Source: Firmicutes bacterium HGW-Firmicutes-2
GTDB taxonomy: Bacteria; Bacillota; Clostridia; Lachnospirales; Vallitaleaceae
Direction of reading: 5' to 3'
Assembly: GCA_002841495.1 (NCBI GenBank)
Contig: PGZV01000019.1
Span: 18,935 to 82,934, forward strand
DNA length: 64,000 nt
Below the pieces are notes generated by a model that had not been told where the DNA came from, searched no databases, and worked only from the letters and a program-made list of their open reading frames with translations. Below, piece by piece: positions 1-8,649 of this stretch (position 1 is the first letter of the stretch; every line of letters starts with the position of its first letter). The translations under genes and the position numbers were made by a program.

Positions 1-107
<107 letters not shown>

Positions 108-137
108 TTTCTCCTCCTTATAAATTTAAATACAGAT

Positions 138-176
138 ACCCCTTGATTTTATCTTTGAGGAAATAAATCAAGGGGT
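138..176 (-). terminator. Hairpin between broken cadA and lspA
   Basis: A 12-bp perfect inverted repeat (ACCCCTTGATTT and its complement) encloses a 15-nt loop. On the minus strand no clear U-tract follows, so it may be a leaky terminator or a 3'-end stabiliser for the cadA message. Confidence 0.5.
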
Positions 177-193
177 TAATAAATCATGTAGGC

Positions 194-2679
194 TTATATA
201 CTTTTTGTATTCATTATCCTCATTGCATTTAATATTGCGATTATTGCCACACCCATGTCAGCGAATACAGCTTCCCACATAGTTGCAACTCCCACCGCAC
301 CAAGTGCAAGGAATATGGCTTTAACCCCTAATGCAAACACAATGTTTTGCATCACAATTTTCCTAGTCCTTTTTGCTACTTTAATTGCAGTGACAATTTT
401 TGATGGTTCATCCGTCATGATAACTATATCAGCTGCTTCAATTGCAGCATCAGACCCCAAGCCGCCCATTGCCATGCCAATATCAGCTCTCGCAAGTACT
501 GGTGCATCATTGATACCATCTCCAACAAATACAATTTTCCCCTTATGAGATTTCTTAGCATCCAGATCCTCAATTTTTTCTACCTTGTCGGCCGGTAACA
601 ATTCAGTATACACCTTGTCAATTCCAAGTTGGGTTGCTATTTTTTCCCCAACTGCCTTCGAATCACCAGTAAGCATAACAGTATTTCTAACACCTAATGC
701 CTTCAATCCTTTAATCGCATCAGCTGAATCTTCCTTCACTGCGTCAGAGATTACAATATTGCCTGCATATTTCTTGTCTACTGCAACATGTACTATTGTA
801 CCCAGAGTCTCAACTTCCTGATATTTAATGTTTTCTTTATTCATCAGTTTGCTATTTCCGGCAAGAATCTCTTTACCACCAACTTTAGCTAAAATCCCAT
901 GACCTGCAATTTCCTCATAGTCTTCAATTTTAGTGATATCGACATCTTTGTTATAGACTTTCAAAATGGATAGTGCAATTGGATGACTTGAGTGACTTTC
1001 AGCAAATGCTGCATATTCAATCAATTCCTCATTTGTAAAATCAATTTGAGAGTTGATATTCACAACTTCAAATACACCCTTTGTTAGCGTTCCCGTCTTA
1101 TCGAAAACAACTGTTTCCACATTGTTCAACGCTTCAAGATAGTTACTGCCTTTTACTAATATACCTCTCTTCGATGCTCCACCAATCCCTCCGAAGAAGC
1201 CCAATGGTATTGAAATTACTAACGCACAATCGGAGTATAGGAACGCGCAAATTTTGTTATAAATTTTTCTGTAGGAGCTTTCTTACTGCTGGCATTCTGA
1301 ACCAGATCCAAAATTTTAGATACAGTTGAATCACCAAAATCCTTTGTTACCTCTATTGTCAAAACGCCATTTTTATTAATGAATCCGCTCAATGCATCGT
1401 TTCCTGGCTCGAGTTCACGAGGAACAGATTCCCCTGTTAACGCTGCAGTGTCAACCATTGAGTTTCCTTCTATAACCTTGCCATCGAGGGGAACTTTTTC
1501 TCCTGGCTTAACAATAATGATGTCACCTATGTTTACCTCTTCAGGAGATACTTTCCTGATCTCATTGCCAACTTTAAGATTTGCATAGTCAGGACGTATA
1601 TCCATCAAAGCACTTATTGATTTTCTGGAGTGACCTACAGCTATATCCTGAAACAATTCACCTACCAGATAGAACAGCATAACTGCTACACCTTCTGGAT
1701 ACTCTCCAACGAAGAAAGCACCAATGGTAGCAATACTCATTAGAAAATGCTCACTGAATACCTGTCCACGGGCAATACCTTTTATTGCTCTTAAGACAAC
1801 CTCTCCACCAACTATAATATAACTAATAATAAATAAGGTAAGCTCAAGCCAATTTTGGAAATTAAAGATGATTCCCACGGCAAATATTGCTCCACCGACC
1901 ACAAGTCTTATGATTTCTTTTTTGTTGACACCTTCTTCTTCCTCTTCATTATTTTCTTTTATGTTGGCCTTAGATGTATCTTTCTCAAAAACAATCTTTA
2001 CATCCGGTTCGATTTTTTTTACAATGCCTTCAATCTTCTCATTTAATTCAGTGCGGTTTACTTTCGGACTTATTTCCATTGTTAGTTTCTTCGAAACAAA
2101 ATCTACTGCAGCAAACTCCACTCCTTCTAAACCGCTTATTTCTTTTTCCATTTTAGCTGCACAATTCGCGCATCCAAGTCCTTCAAGCATTACTATGCTT
2201 TTGTTCACCTTTTTCTTCTCTGCATCAACTATTTTAACATCCGGCTCAAGTTTACTAACAATGGATGTTACTTCTCCAAGAATTTTACCAAATTCCTTTT
2301 TATCGACCGCTTCAATTGTCAGCTTCTTAGATACAAAATCAACGGTCGCACTATTTACTCCTTCGAGGCTTTGTGTTTGAGCTTCAATCTTTGCAGCACA
2401 ATTCGCGCAGTCAAGTCCTTCAAGTATTAATACTTTTTTATTGCTCTTGTTAACGGATTTTTCTTTCACTACCACATCCGGTTCGTGCTTGTGCACTATG
2501 GTTTCAACTTGCTGTAGTGTATTCTTATACTCTTGCTCTGATTCAGTTTCTAAAGTCAATGTCTTGTTCATGAAGTTCATATAGGCTTTGACTCCATTTA
2601 ATTTATTAACCTCATCTTCAATTTTAGCTGCACAATTTGCACAATCTAAACCTTCTAAAATTACTTCCTTCTTTAACAT
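194..2679 (-). pseudogene. cadA: Cd/Zn/Pb-transporting P1B-type ATPase, inactivated by an internal frameshifting deletion
   Basis: Two collinear halves make up one heavy-metal ATPase. The upstream half (1219-2679) has three HMA metal-binding domains with CxxC pairs near residues 13, 91 and 170, then membrane helices and the TGES actuator motif, and stops shortly after YTPIV. The downstream half (194-1204) carries the DKTGT phosphorylation site, the HP motif and GDGIND. Compared with the intact paralogue at 33348-35462, the segment matching its residues about 322-358 is missing. That segment includes a membrane helix and the first Cys and Pro of the CPC transport motif. Just upstream of 1204 the out-of-frame codons still read CALVISIPLG, the sequence after CP in the paralogue. 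I estimate a loss near 112 nt, which also shifts frame. A short shared TTGT at the joint suggests microhomology-mediated deletion. The N-terminal half could still make a soluble metal-binding fragment, but transport should be lost. Confidence 0.85.
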
Positions 2680-2692
2680 TACTGGCCCTCCT

Positions 2693-3067
2693 TTACTTTC
2701 TTTCTTCTAAAATATGAATTAATCCCTGGTCAAATATTTGCTTTACGTGTTCATCTTCAAGGGAGTAGAATACAATCTTTCCTTCTCTTCTGCTCTTTAC
2801 TAGTTCAGCCTGCTTTAAGACTCTTAGCTGATGTGAAATTGCTGATTGGGTCATATTTAATAAGAATGCAATATCGCAAACGCACATCTCTGCTTCATCT
2901 AACGCCCAGAGTATTTTAATTCTTGTTGAATCCCCAAAGACCTTAAATAGCTCCGCAAGATCATATAGGTTTTCTTCTTGAGGCATTTTTTCTCGAACTT
3001 GATTAACAGTATCCTCATGTATAACATCACAGTCGCATCTTTCAGCTGGTTGAATTTTCCTTGCCAC
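2693..3067 (-). CDS. cadC: CadC-type ArsR/SmtB metal-responsive repressor
   Basis: A 124-residue winged-helix repressor of the ArsR/SmtB family. N-terminal Cys11 and Cys13 plus the C-V-C pair at 62/64 form the CadC-type Cd/Pb/Zn thiolate site. Residues D105, H107, H118 and E121 reproduce the DxHx10HxxE zinc site of the dimer helix, so both classical sites are present. The recognition helix is in the TQSAISHQLRVL region. The start is GTG at 3067, seven bases after a GGAGG ribosome binding site. An overlapping ATG at 3069 is in another frame that only gives a shadow ORF. It stands 13 bp upstream of the broken cadA and is expected to repress its own operon until metal binds. Confidence 0.9.
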   Translation of the reverse strand: MARKIQPAERCDCDVIHEDTVNQVREKMPQEENLYDLAELFKVFGDSTRIKILWALDEAEMCVCDIAFLLNMTQSAISHQLRVLKQAELVKSRREGKIVFYSLEDEHVKQIFDQGLIHILEERK

Positions 3068-3092
3068 ATTACCACCTCCAATATTTCAATTG

Positions 3093-3118
3093 TATACTTG
3101 AACAGTTATTCATATGTT
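3093..3118 (-). promoter_or_regulatory. CadC operator, promoter-proximal copy
   Basis: A 12-2-12 imperfect palindrome with half-sites TATACTTGAACA and TATTCATATGTT around GT matches the SmtB/CzrA/CadC operator design (TGAACA-NN-TGTTCA core). It lies immediately downstream of the -10 box. Confidence 0.75.
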
Positions 3119-3120
3119 TT

Positions 3121-3149
3121 ATTTTACTACCACAATAATAAGATGTCAA
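3121..3149 (-). promoter_or_regulatory. Promoter of the cadC-cadA-lspA operon
   Basis: On the minus strand TTGACA (3144-3149) and TAAAAT (3121-3126) are separated by exactly 17 bp, a near-consensus vegetative promoter reading into cadC. Confidence 0.8.
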
Positions 3150-3151
3150 TA

Positions 3152-3177
3152 GATACTTGAACAGTTATTCAAGTGAA
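3152..3177 (-). promoter_or_regulatory. CadC operator, upstream copy
   Basis: A second copy of the ACTTGAACAGTTATTCA core, here with longer symmetric arms (ACTTGAA/TTCAAGT), lies just upstream of the -35 box. The promoter is therefore bracketed by two operators. Confidence 0.7.
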
Positions 3178-3229
3178 CGAGCAATATATTGTCTATTTAT
3201 ACTTGATGAGGGTTTTAACGATTAAAACA

Positions 3230-3264
3230 CCGCCAGATAAAGGATAATTCTCATCTATTGGCGG
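3230..3264. repeat. Inverted repeat between the cad promoter and the recombinase remnant
   Basis: CCGCCAGATA pairs with TATTGGCGG with one bulge around a 16-nt loop. No U-tract follows on either strand. It may be a degenerate terminator of the recombinase gene whose tail lies next to it. Confidence 0.4.
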
Positions 3265-3277
3265 TTAGTTATATGCA

Positions 3278-3474
3278 TTATATTTCTACATCAATTTCAG
3301 CGCTGGGCCTGAACTCAACAGTCATTATCATCTAAGACTGTTAACTTCTCAATAAGCCGTCTCACCAATAGATCATCATATTCTGCGAGTTGACATGACT
3401 GCGTTTTCAACCAATGCATTTTGCCTCAGTTCACGCAAGCGGTATATCTCATCAGCCACTTCGTTATAGTGTTG
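3278..3474 (-). pseudogene. Decayed C-terminal tail of a large serine recombinase
   Basis: Reading the minus strand in three successive frames gives pieces YNEVADEIYRLRELRQN, then QLAEYDDLLVRRLIEKLTVL, then MTVEFRPSAEIDVEI and a stop. Together they follow the same plan as the tail of the neighbouring ORF (RLRDEKQALQ, ELTEYEEDYVRTLLEKITVY, IVEFKSGIEIQIDE). That plan is the coiled coil plus C-terminal beta region typical of TnpX/Tn5397-type large serine recombinases. Frame changes and internal stops show it is dead. The catalytic serine domain is absent. Two such tails side by side suggest tandem integrase genes, which occur in several clostridial and streptococcal ICEs. Confidence 0.65.
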
Positions 3475-3480
3475 TATCGA

Positions 3481-5076
3481 TTACTCGTCAATTTGGATTT
3501 CAATTCCAGACTTAAATTCCACAATGAAATAGTCATCATAAACCGTTATCTTTTCCAAGAGAGTCCTTACATAATCTTCTTCATATTCAGTCAACTCGCA
3601 AGGCAGATCGTTAAGGAAACGCATCATCTCATCGAGTCGTGTTCTCAGATCCTGTCGGGATGCCTGCTCATTTTGAAGGGCCTGCTTCTCATCACGCAGC
3701 CTTCTAATCTCCATACCAAGCTCATCACCGGTATTCTTAGAATTAACGGTTGCCAATAGCTCAGATGCTTGACCAGTTACCTCACTCTTGATGAGATCCA
3801 GTTCTTTTTCCGTTAAGTCATCATTAAGTGTAAAAACTGCAACCCCCATCAGTTCACCGCCTACTTCTTCAACTGTGAACTCATATTTTGAAACCTTTGC
3901 GTTCAAGCTGTCACGTTCGCTATAGTATTTCATCATCCCCCTTTGTTCCTCGCCTGGCAATCTGCGTTTTTCAATTGCTTTTAGGATTTCCTCTTCGTAT
4001 TTAGTGAGCTCATGCGAAGAGATTTCTTCAGAATCATATGATTTTTCCATGTAGCCATAGTCATTTTCAACATCATAAGTGACGGCTATCAGAGGCATAT
4101 AGAGCTTCATTTGATGAACTCTGTCAGTGTTTTGAATTGTCATACCGAGATTCTCTAGTAGAACATCCTGCAGTTTCATACTCGAACCATAAAAAGTAAT
4201 GTAACCGTTATGGGTCATAGCGCCACATTCATTATTCATTCTTTGCTCGCCATACCTTTTAAAATCAATGTAATCTTCAAGATTTTCATCGTATTCAAAA
4301 TGGCCGGAGTCACATATCATAAATCGCCCATACTCTTCTGCACTTCTAATACCATCAAACAATTGAAATTCATGCATATGATCTAGTAAAGCGTTTATTT
4401 CATACAGGTTTCTTGGTCTGATGTACGCCATTAACTTTTCAAAATATTGAGATTCATGACCACCCATCTCTTTAAAGCGCTTTGAAAAATCATTTAGCCT
4501 GTTTACCTTGGCCGCCATCGATTCATCATTGCTAATGAACTCAATCAACCTATTAGGTAACATATCGCTTTCAAAGGAAAGTTTACATTCTTCGATGTCC
4601 TTAACTTCTAATCGAATCAACGCCTTTTCAATAGAGCTAGAAGGGCACGGCATGTAAATGAACTCCTGATCTCCATGAGCTTCAAAACATAATGTAGCTA
4701 TTTCACTTTGCCAGTAATAACAAGGAAAGTGCCTGCCATCATAAACCTGTTCAGGTTGATTTCTATTTTGATAAAGGACTCCATAAGGTGTTACAACTTT
4801 CATTGGACTGAATTTCATAAGTTCATCAACCACGGCTCTTCCATCGATTGCTTCAAGTTCTTTTGTAGTCGCAGCACCGACCTCATTGAGATATACATCC
4901 CTTCCCACCGCATTCAGATTGCTAAAATCACTGATGACACTATAACAATGGGCATTTGTTGAAACAATTATTCCAAGCTCCTCGCAGATTTTACTAAACT
5001 TTTCTTCTGCAACGGGAAACCAAGCTTCTATAGATTTCTCATCGATGTTGTTTGATTTCTTAATTGTAATGTACAT
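3481..5076 (-). CDS. Chimeric ORF: ICE antirestriction-like protein fused to a serine-recombinase C-terminus
   Basis: I place the start at ATG 5076, which follows GGAGGG by seven bases. The longer reading from 5118 runs back through a terminator hairpin. The 531-residue product appears to have two origins. Residues 1 to about 438 resemble ICE-borne antirestriction/DUF6329-like proteins: an acidic region, a stretch YIDFKRYGEQRMNNECG reminiscent of ArdA repeats, and a C-terminal module with MMKYYSERDSLNAKV and LTEKELDLIKSEVTGQAS. In relatives as I recall them, GQAS is followed by DGWGEGFEQ. Here it is followed by a coiled coil and ELTEYEEDYVRTLLEKITVY, a serine-recombinase tail. The joint, near 3762, looks like a deletion that fused two genes in frame. 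The ORF is open and may be translated, but neither original function is assured. Family naming is from memory. Confidence 0.65.
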   Translation of the reverse strand: MYITIKKSNNIDEKSIEAWFPVAEEKFSKICEELGIIVSTNAHCYSVISDFSNLNAVGRDVYLNEVGAATTKELEAIDGRAVVDELMKFSPMKVVTPYGVLYQNRNQPEQVYDGRHFPCYYWQSEIATLCFEAHGDQEFIYMPCPSSSIEKALIRLEVKDIEECKLSFESDMLPNRLIEFISNDESMAAKVNRLNDFSKRFKEMGGHESQYFEKLMAYIRPRNLYEINALLDHMHEFQLFDGIRSAEEYGRFMICDSGHFEYDENLEDYIDFKRYGEQRMNNECGAMTHNGYITFYGSSMKLQDVLLENLGMTIQNTDRVHQMKLYMPLIAVTYDVENDYGYMEKSYDSEEISSHELTKYEEEILKAIEKRRLPGEEQRGMMKYYSERDSLNAKVSKYEFTVEEVGGELMGVAVFTLNDDLTEKELDLIKSEVTGQASELLATVNSKNTGDELGMEIRRLRDEKQALQNEQASRQDLRTRLDEMMRFLNDLPCELTEYEEDYVRTLLEKITVYDDYFIVEFKSGIEIQIDE

Positions 5077-5107
5077 TTCGTATCCCTCCATTTCATTTTG
5101 TGACAAT

Positions 5108-5147
5108 AAAAAAACCACATCCTACATTTTGATTTTGTAGAAGGTGG
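5108..5147 (-). terminator. Intrinsic terminator between two ICE-type genes
   Basis: A 12-bp stem (11 pairs including one G-U) with a 9-nt loop is followed by seven U residues on the minus strand. It begins two bases after the stop codon at 5149 and ends only 31 nt before the next start at 5076, leaving no room for a promoter in between. Confidence 0.85.
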
Positions 5148-5148
5148 C

Positions 5149-5838
5149 TTAAGTGAACTTTACTTGGAGCGCTGTCGCTCCGTATTTGGCGATGAGTATT
5201 GAATGAATGATTGCTTTAAATGCCTGATCACCTATTAAAAACTTGTCAGCGATTTCATCCATTCTGATATATTCTCTTGCCGTATAGATGGTCTTTGCCA
5301 TTTGATAGATGGCATAGCCATCAGTGTTGATGCCGCTTAAATTCATTTTCTTAAAATCAAAACTATCAGTATAAACATGATCCTTAGCTGCAGACCAGAG
5401 TTTATCATCAGCAGAAAATAGAAATAAAACGGCCAGATGGATTGAACTTCTATTTTCAACTGGAATCTCTTGTAGGCGACAGACAGAACCGAATCTCCCT
5501 CTGTGTGATTGGCTTATGAAAAAATCACCTGCGCAGTTTCTAATCAAATACTCAAGACGACTTTGAAGCCGGTGCGACTTACACTCATGAAAGCAACTTG
5601 AAATGAATCGATCATAGGATGCACCTCTACCATTACTTTTCAGACATCCAATATCTAAATCAAATCTAAATTGCTCTGGTAAGGTTGGCAAGACCTCTTC
5701 TTCTTTTTCTTGTGCATCTATCTTTCCAAATCCGTGTACCACAATTATTCCTCTACCCCTTGGTGAGAAATTTGGAACCAACATCATCAACTGCTCTAGC
5801 TCTTGAAGTTCTGAATCATTCATAAAATACTTTGACAT
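5149..5838 (-). CDS. Conserved ICE-associated protein of unknown function (DUF6075-like C-terminus)
   Basis: The preferred start is ATG 5838, which has GAGGG seven bases upstream. The ATG at 5937 has no ribosome binding site and its extension crosses a terminator hairpin. The 229-residue product has no signal peptide or membrane helix. Its N-terminal part (NDSELQELEQLMMLVPNF) and its C-terminal half (LFLFSADDKLWSAAKDH through MAKTIYTAREY) resemble hypothetical proteins carried by clostridial ICEs. The C-terminal half recalls DUF6075 from memory. No catalytic motif is visible. It stands with the chimeric antirestriction ORF on the same strand, supporting an ICE origin for the block. Confidence 0.55.
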   Translation of the reverse strand: MSKYFMNDSELQELEQLMMLVPNFSPRGRGIIVVHGFGKIDAQEKEEEVLPTLPEQFRFDLDIGCLKSNGRGASYDRFISSCFHECKSHRLQSRLEYLIRNCAGDFFISQSHRGRFGSVCRLQEIPVENRSSIHLAVLFLFSADDKLWSAAKDHVYTDSFDFKKMNLSGINTDGYAIYQMAKTIYTAREYIRMDEIADKFLIGDQAFKAIIHSILIAKYGATALQVKFT

Positions 5839-5870
5839 CTTTTTTCCCTCTCTTTCTGGATTTTGAACAT

Positions 5871-5925
5871 AAAAAAAGAGGCAATGCTCATTGGTCTCTT
5901 CTAATTGACCAGTAAACTTTGCCTC
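5871..5925 (-). terminator. Intrinsic terminator upstream of the ICE-type gene
   Basis: Two stacked stems (GAGGCAA/TTGCCTC outside, TGGTC/GACCA inside, separated by a 7x7 internal loop) are followed by seven U residues on the minus strand. The element sits 32 nt before the start at 5838. It either terminates a lost upstream gene or attenuates this one. Confidence 0.8.
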
Positions 5926-6111
5926 ATAATTATTCATTACTTAAATATTCATTTGTGTTATCAAAACTAATGCAAAACCATCGGTTTTTTCGATTTTAAC
6001 CAATGTCATCTATATTTTAGCCCTTTTTTAGGGGTCAAAAAAGGTCATTTTTTCGTCTGTTTTTTGCCCAAAATTCAGACCAAAACCACTATATGTTGTG
6101 GTCAAACTCTA

Positions 6112-7500
6112 CTATTTATCGCTAGAACCACTACGCGTCATCAGAATTATCGCTTCTACGTGCACACTTTGAGGAAACATGTCGACTGGCTGAACTTGAT
6201 CTACTTTATAACCTTTTTCCGTAAGATACTTAAGGTCTCTAGCTAGTGTTGAGGGGTCACAAGAGACATAGACAATGCGTTTGGGATTGATCTTGACCAT
6301 CGCATCTAGCAGTTCTTCTTCACAGCCTTTTCTTGGTGGGTCCACAACAATAACATCTGCACGCATCTTTAATTCATCATGAAGCCTTGGTATAACTTCT
6401 TCTGCTTTGCCTGTATAAAATTCGACATTGTTTATACCATTAATATCCGCATTATGAAGTGCATCTTCTACTGCCGCTTCAACCACTTCTACACCGATGA
6501 CTTTTTTTGCTTTTTTTGCTAACAATAGGGAAATGCTGCCAATCCCACAAAATACATCCATGACCGTCTCTTCACCGGTTAGTCCTGCAAACTCTATGAC
6601 TTTTGCATAGAGTTTTTCTGTCTGTACCGGATTGACTTGGAAGAAGGACAATGGCGATATGTGGAACTTGACATCATCTATGGTATCTTCAATATGGGTG
6701 TCACCATACACATGAAGCAACTGTTCTCCCATGATGACATTGGTGATTTCTTTGTTGATATTCACACTGATACCGGATATATAATCCAACTTGGTTAGTC
6801 TTGCTATTAGACCTTCTGCTGCTTTTAAGCGTCGACCGTTAATGACCAGTGTGACATGCATAAGCTTTGTGGAATGAGCATGTCTTGTTACAATATGTCT
6901 TAAAAAGCCTTTATGTGTTTCTTCGTTATAGGCGGATATACCGTTTTGTGTCATCCAATCCAAAATAAGGGCTTTGACTTCTTCATTACGCTGATCTTGT
7001 ATATAACAGATGTCCGTTTCTACAATCCTATGACTGCGTTTGGCGTAAAAGCCAATTTTTACACGACCACCTTCTTGCCTAACGGGATATTGGACCTTGT
7101 TACGGTAATAATAGGGCTCATCCATGCCTATTACCGGTTCCACTCGAATATCACTTAATTTCCCTATCCTCTTAATTAATTGGTCGACTTTGTTTTGCTT
7201 AAACTGCAACTGACCCTCATAAGATAAATGCTGGAGTTGACAGCCGCCACACTGGCTTGCTACTTTACATATGGGTATAACTCTATCTGGGGAGGGTACC
7301 TGAATGGACTCAAGCTTCCCAAAACCAAAATTCTTACCGACTTTAACAACCTTAGCAAGAACCGTCTCACCCGGTAAACCGCCATCAATAAACAAAGTAT
7401 AACCTTCCACTTTGCCGATGCCCTCACCGTTCACACCAATATCATCAACCATCATCTCATACACTTCATTTTTTACCACTGGTGCCTTTACTTTCGACAT
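6112..7500 (-). CDS. rlmD: 23S rRNA (uracil-5-)-methyltransferase RlmD/RumA family
   Basis: This SAM-dependent RNA methyltransferase makes 5-methyluridine in 23S rRNA. A TRAM domain covers about residues 1-68. Cys78, Cys84, Cys87 and Cys165 match the 4Fe-4S ligands of RumA, with the CGGCQLQH signature. The Rossmann part carries DVFCGIGSISLL (SAM site), VDPPRKGC, and YVSCDPSTLARDL with the catalytic Cys. The 462-residue length is normal. ATG 7500 follows AGAGGT by seven bases. The 3' end, at the conserved HVE motif, is a known integration hotspot for streptococcal ICEs and prophages (rum/rumA), and the ICE-like debris here begins right behind it. Confidence 0.92.
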   Translation of the reverse strand: MSKVKAPVVKNEVYEMMVDDIGVNGEGIGKVEGYTLFIDGGLPGETVLAKVVKVGKNFGFGKLESIQVPSPDRVIPICKVASQCGGCQLQHLSYEGQLQFKQNKVDQLIKRIGKLSDIRVEPVIGMDEPYYYRNKVQYPVRQEGGRVKIGFYAKRSHRIVETDICYIQDQRNEEVKALILDWMTQNGISAYNEETHKGFLRHIVTRHAHSTKLMHVTLVINGRRLKAAEGLIARLTKLDYISGISVNINKEITNVIMGEQLLHVYGDTHIEDTIDDVKFHISPLSFFQVNPVQTEKLYAKVIEFAGLTGEETVMDVFCGIGSISLLLAKKAKKVIGVEVVEAAVEDALHNADINGINNVEFYTGKAEEVIPRLHDELKMRADVIVVDPPRKGCEEELLDAMVKINPKRIVYVSCDPSTLARDLKYLTEKGYKVDQVQPVDMFPQSVHVEAIILMTRSGSSDK

Positions 7501-7539
7501 TTCATACCTCTATTCATCTATTTAGCTATTCAACTAAAT

Positions 7540-8481
7540 CTAATATCTGGTTCTTCTTAAGTTGCTTTCAAACATCCTCTGATAACCTAACCAATCATCT
7601 TGCTCACTGGAAGCTTTCATTAAGGTTGTAAATGTTTTCATCTTTGCATCCATATTATCAATATAATGCAGAGCTATGGCTTCAATGAGTTCCGGTTTCT
7701 TTGGTGATCCGTACTCCAATTCACCATGATGGGCAATAATCATATGTTTGAGTAGATTGGCAAGGGTTGGGGGGAACTTAGGAATCTCATCAATTTTTTT
7801 ACTTAACCACTCTATCCCTATGATGATATGCCCAACCAACTGACCTTCATCCGTATATTCAATTATCGGAAACTCCGACAATTCTTTAAGCTTACCAATA
7901 TCATGGAACATACAGCCTGAAAATAGGATGCTTTTGTTTAATACCGGATATTGCTTGGTCATAAAATCACAAAGTCTCAACATATATAATGTGTGTTCTA
8001 ATAAACCACCCATATAGGCATGATGTACGGTTTTTGCCGCTGTATGTGCCTTGAAGCTTTTGGCAAAGGCTTTGTCCTCTACAAAGAAATTGGTGGCTAA
8101 TTGTTTCAGCCAAGGATCGTCCATATCCTCAATGTAACCGACAAATTCTCTATACATTTCTTCCACATCATATTCTGTTGCAGGTATATAGTCTTTAGGA
8201 TCATATTCACCTTCTTGGGCTACACGTACACGCTTAATATTATATTGAATACTGCCTTGGAAGCTTACAACAGTGGCATCAACTTTAATATAATCTCCAG
8301 TGCCAAAACTATTAATACCATCGTTTAGATCCCATATCTTACCATCGCCTACACCCGTTTTGTCCTGTAGTCTAACAGAATAATAGCTCTTACCTGCTCT
8401 TGTTTTTAATACTTGTTTTTCTGCACATAAATATATATCGACGATTTGATCGCCTTCATTCACATCTGCCAAATAACGCAT
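7540..8481 (-). CDS. yhaM: 3'-5' exoribonuclease YhaM family (OB fold plus HD domain)
   Basis: At 313 residues it matches Bacillus YhaM (about 314). Residues 1-90 form an OB-fold nucleic-acid-binding domain. Residues about 150-290 form a metal-dependent HD domain with HHAYMGGLLEHT, CMFHDIGK and IIAHHGELEYG supplying the histidine and aspartate ligands. It is expected to trim RNA, and perhaps DNA, 3' ends in the cytoplasm. It is transcribed toward rlmD with a 39-bp gap, so the two may be cotranscribed. Confidence 0.9.
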   Translation of the reverse strand: MRYLADVNEGDQIVDIYLCAEKQVLKTRAGKSYYSVRLQDKTGVGDGKIWDLNDGINSFGTGDYIKVDATVVSFQGSIQYNIKRVRVAQEGEYDPKDYIPATEYDVEEMYREFVGYIEDMDDPWLKQLATNFFVEDKAFAKSFKAHTAAKTVHHAYMGGLLEHTLYMLRLCDFMTKQYPVLNKSILFSGCMFHDIGKLKELSEFPIIEYTDEGQLVGHIIIGIEWLSKKIDEIPKFPPTLANLLKHMIIAHHGELEYGSPKKPELIEAIALHYIDNMDAKMKTFTTLMKASSEQDDWLGYQRMFESNLRRTRY

Positions 8482-8615
8482 ATGTTTCTCCTTTCAATAT
8501 GTAAGGCTGTTTTGCAATCAGCAAAAAGCATTACTTGTTGCCATTATCACATTATAGCTTATTTTCAAGTGAAGTTAAAGAAAAGAATCGGTGGCCATCC
8601 TCCCGTAAGACAAAA

Positions 8616-8640
8616 TGAAGACCCTAAAAAAGGGTCTTCA
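8616..8640 (-). terminator. Terminator of the DUF692-like gene
   Basis: A 10-bp perfect stem (TGAAGACCCT and complement) around a 5-nt loop lies 10 bases after the stop codon and is followed by TTTTG on the minus strand. The A/T flanks would let it work in both directions. Confidence 0.75.
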
Positions 8641-8649
8641 TGATTATCC

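Noticed and set aside
2899-3081. Minus-strand ORF overlapping the start of cadC
   Set aside because: Same region in a different frame; cadC has conserved metal ligands and a properly spaced GTG start.
5838-5937. N-terminal extension of the ICE-type protein
   Set aside because: The extension covers a terminator hairpin, has no ribosome site, and ATG 5838 has a well-spaced GAGGG.
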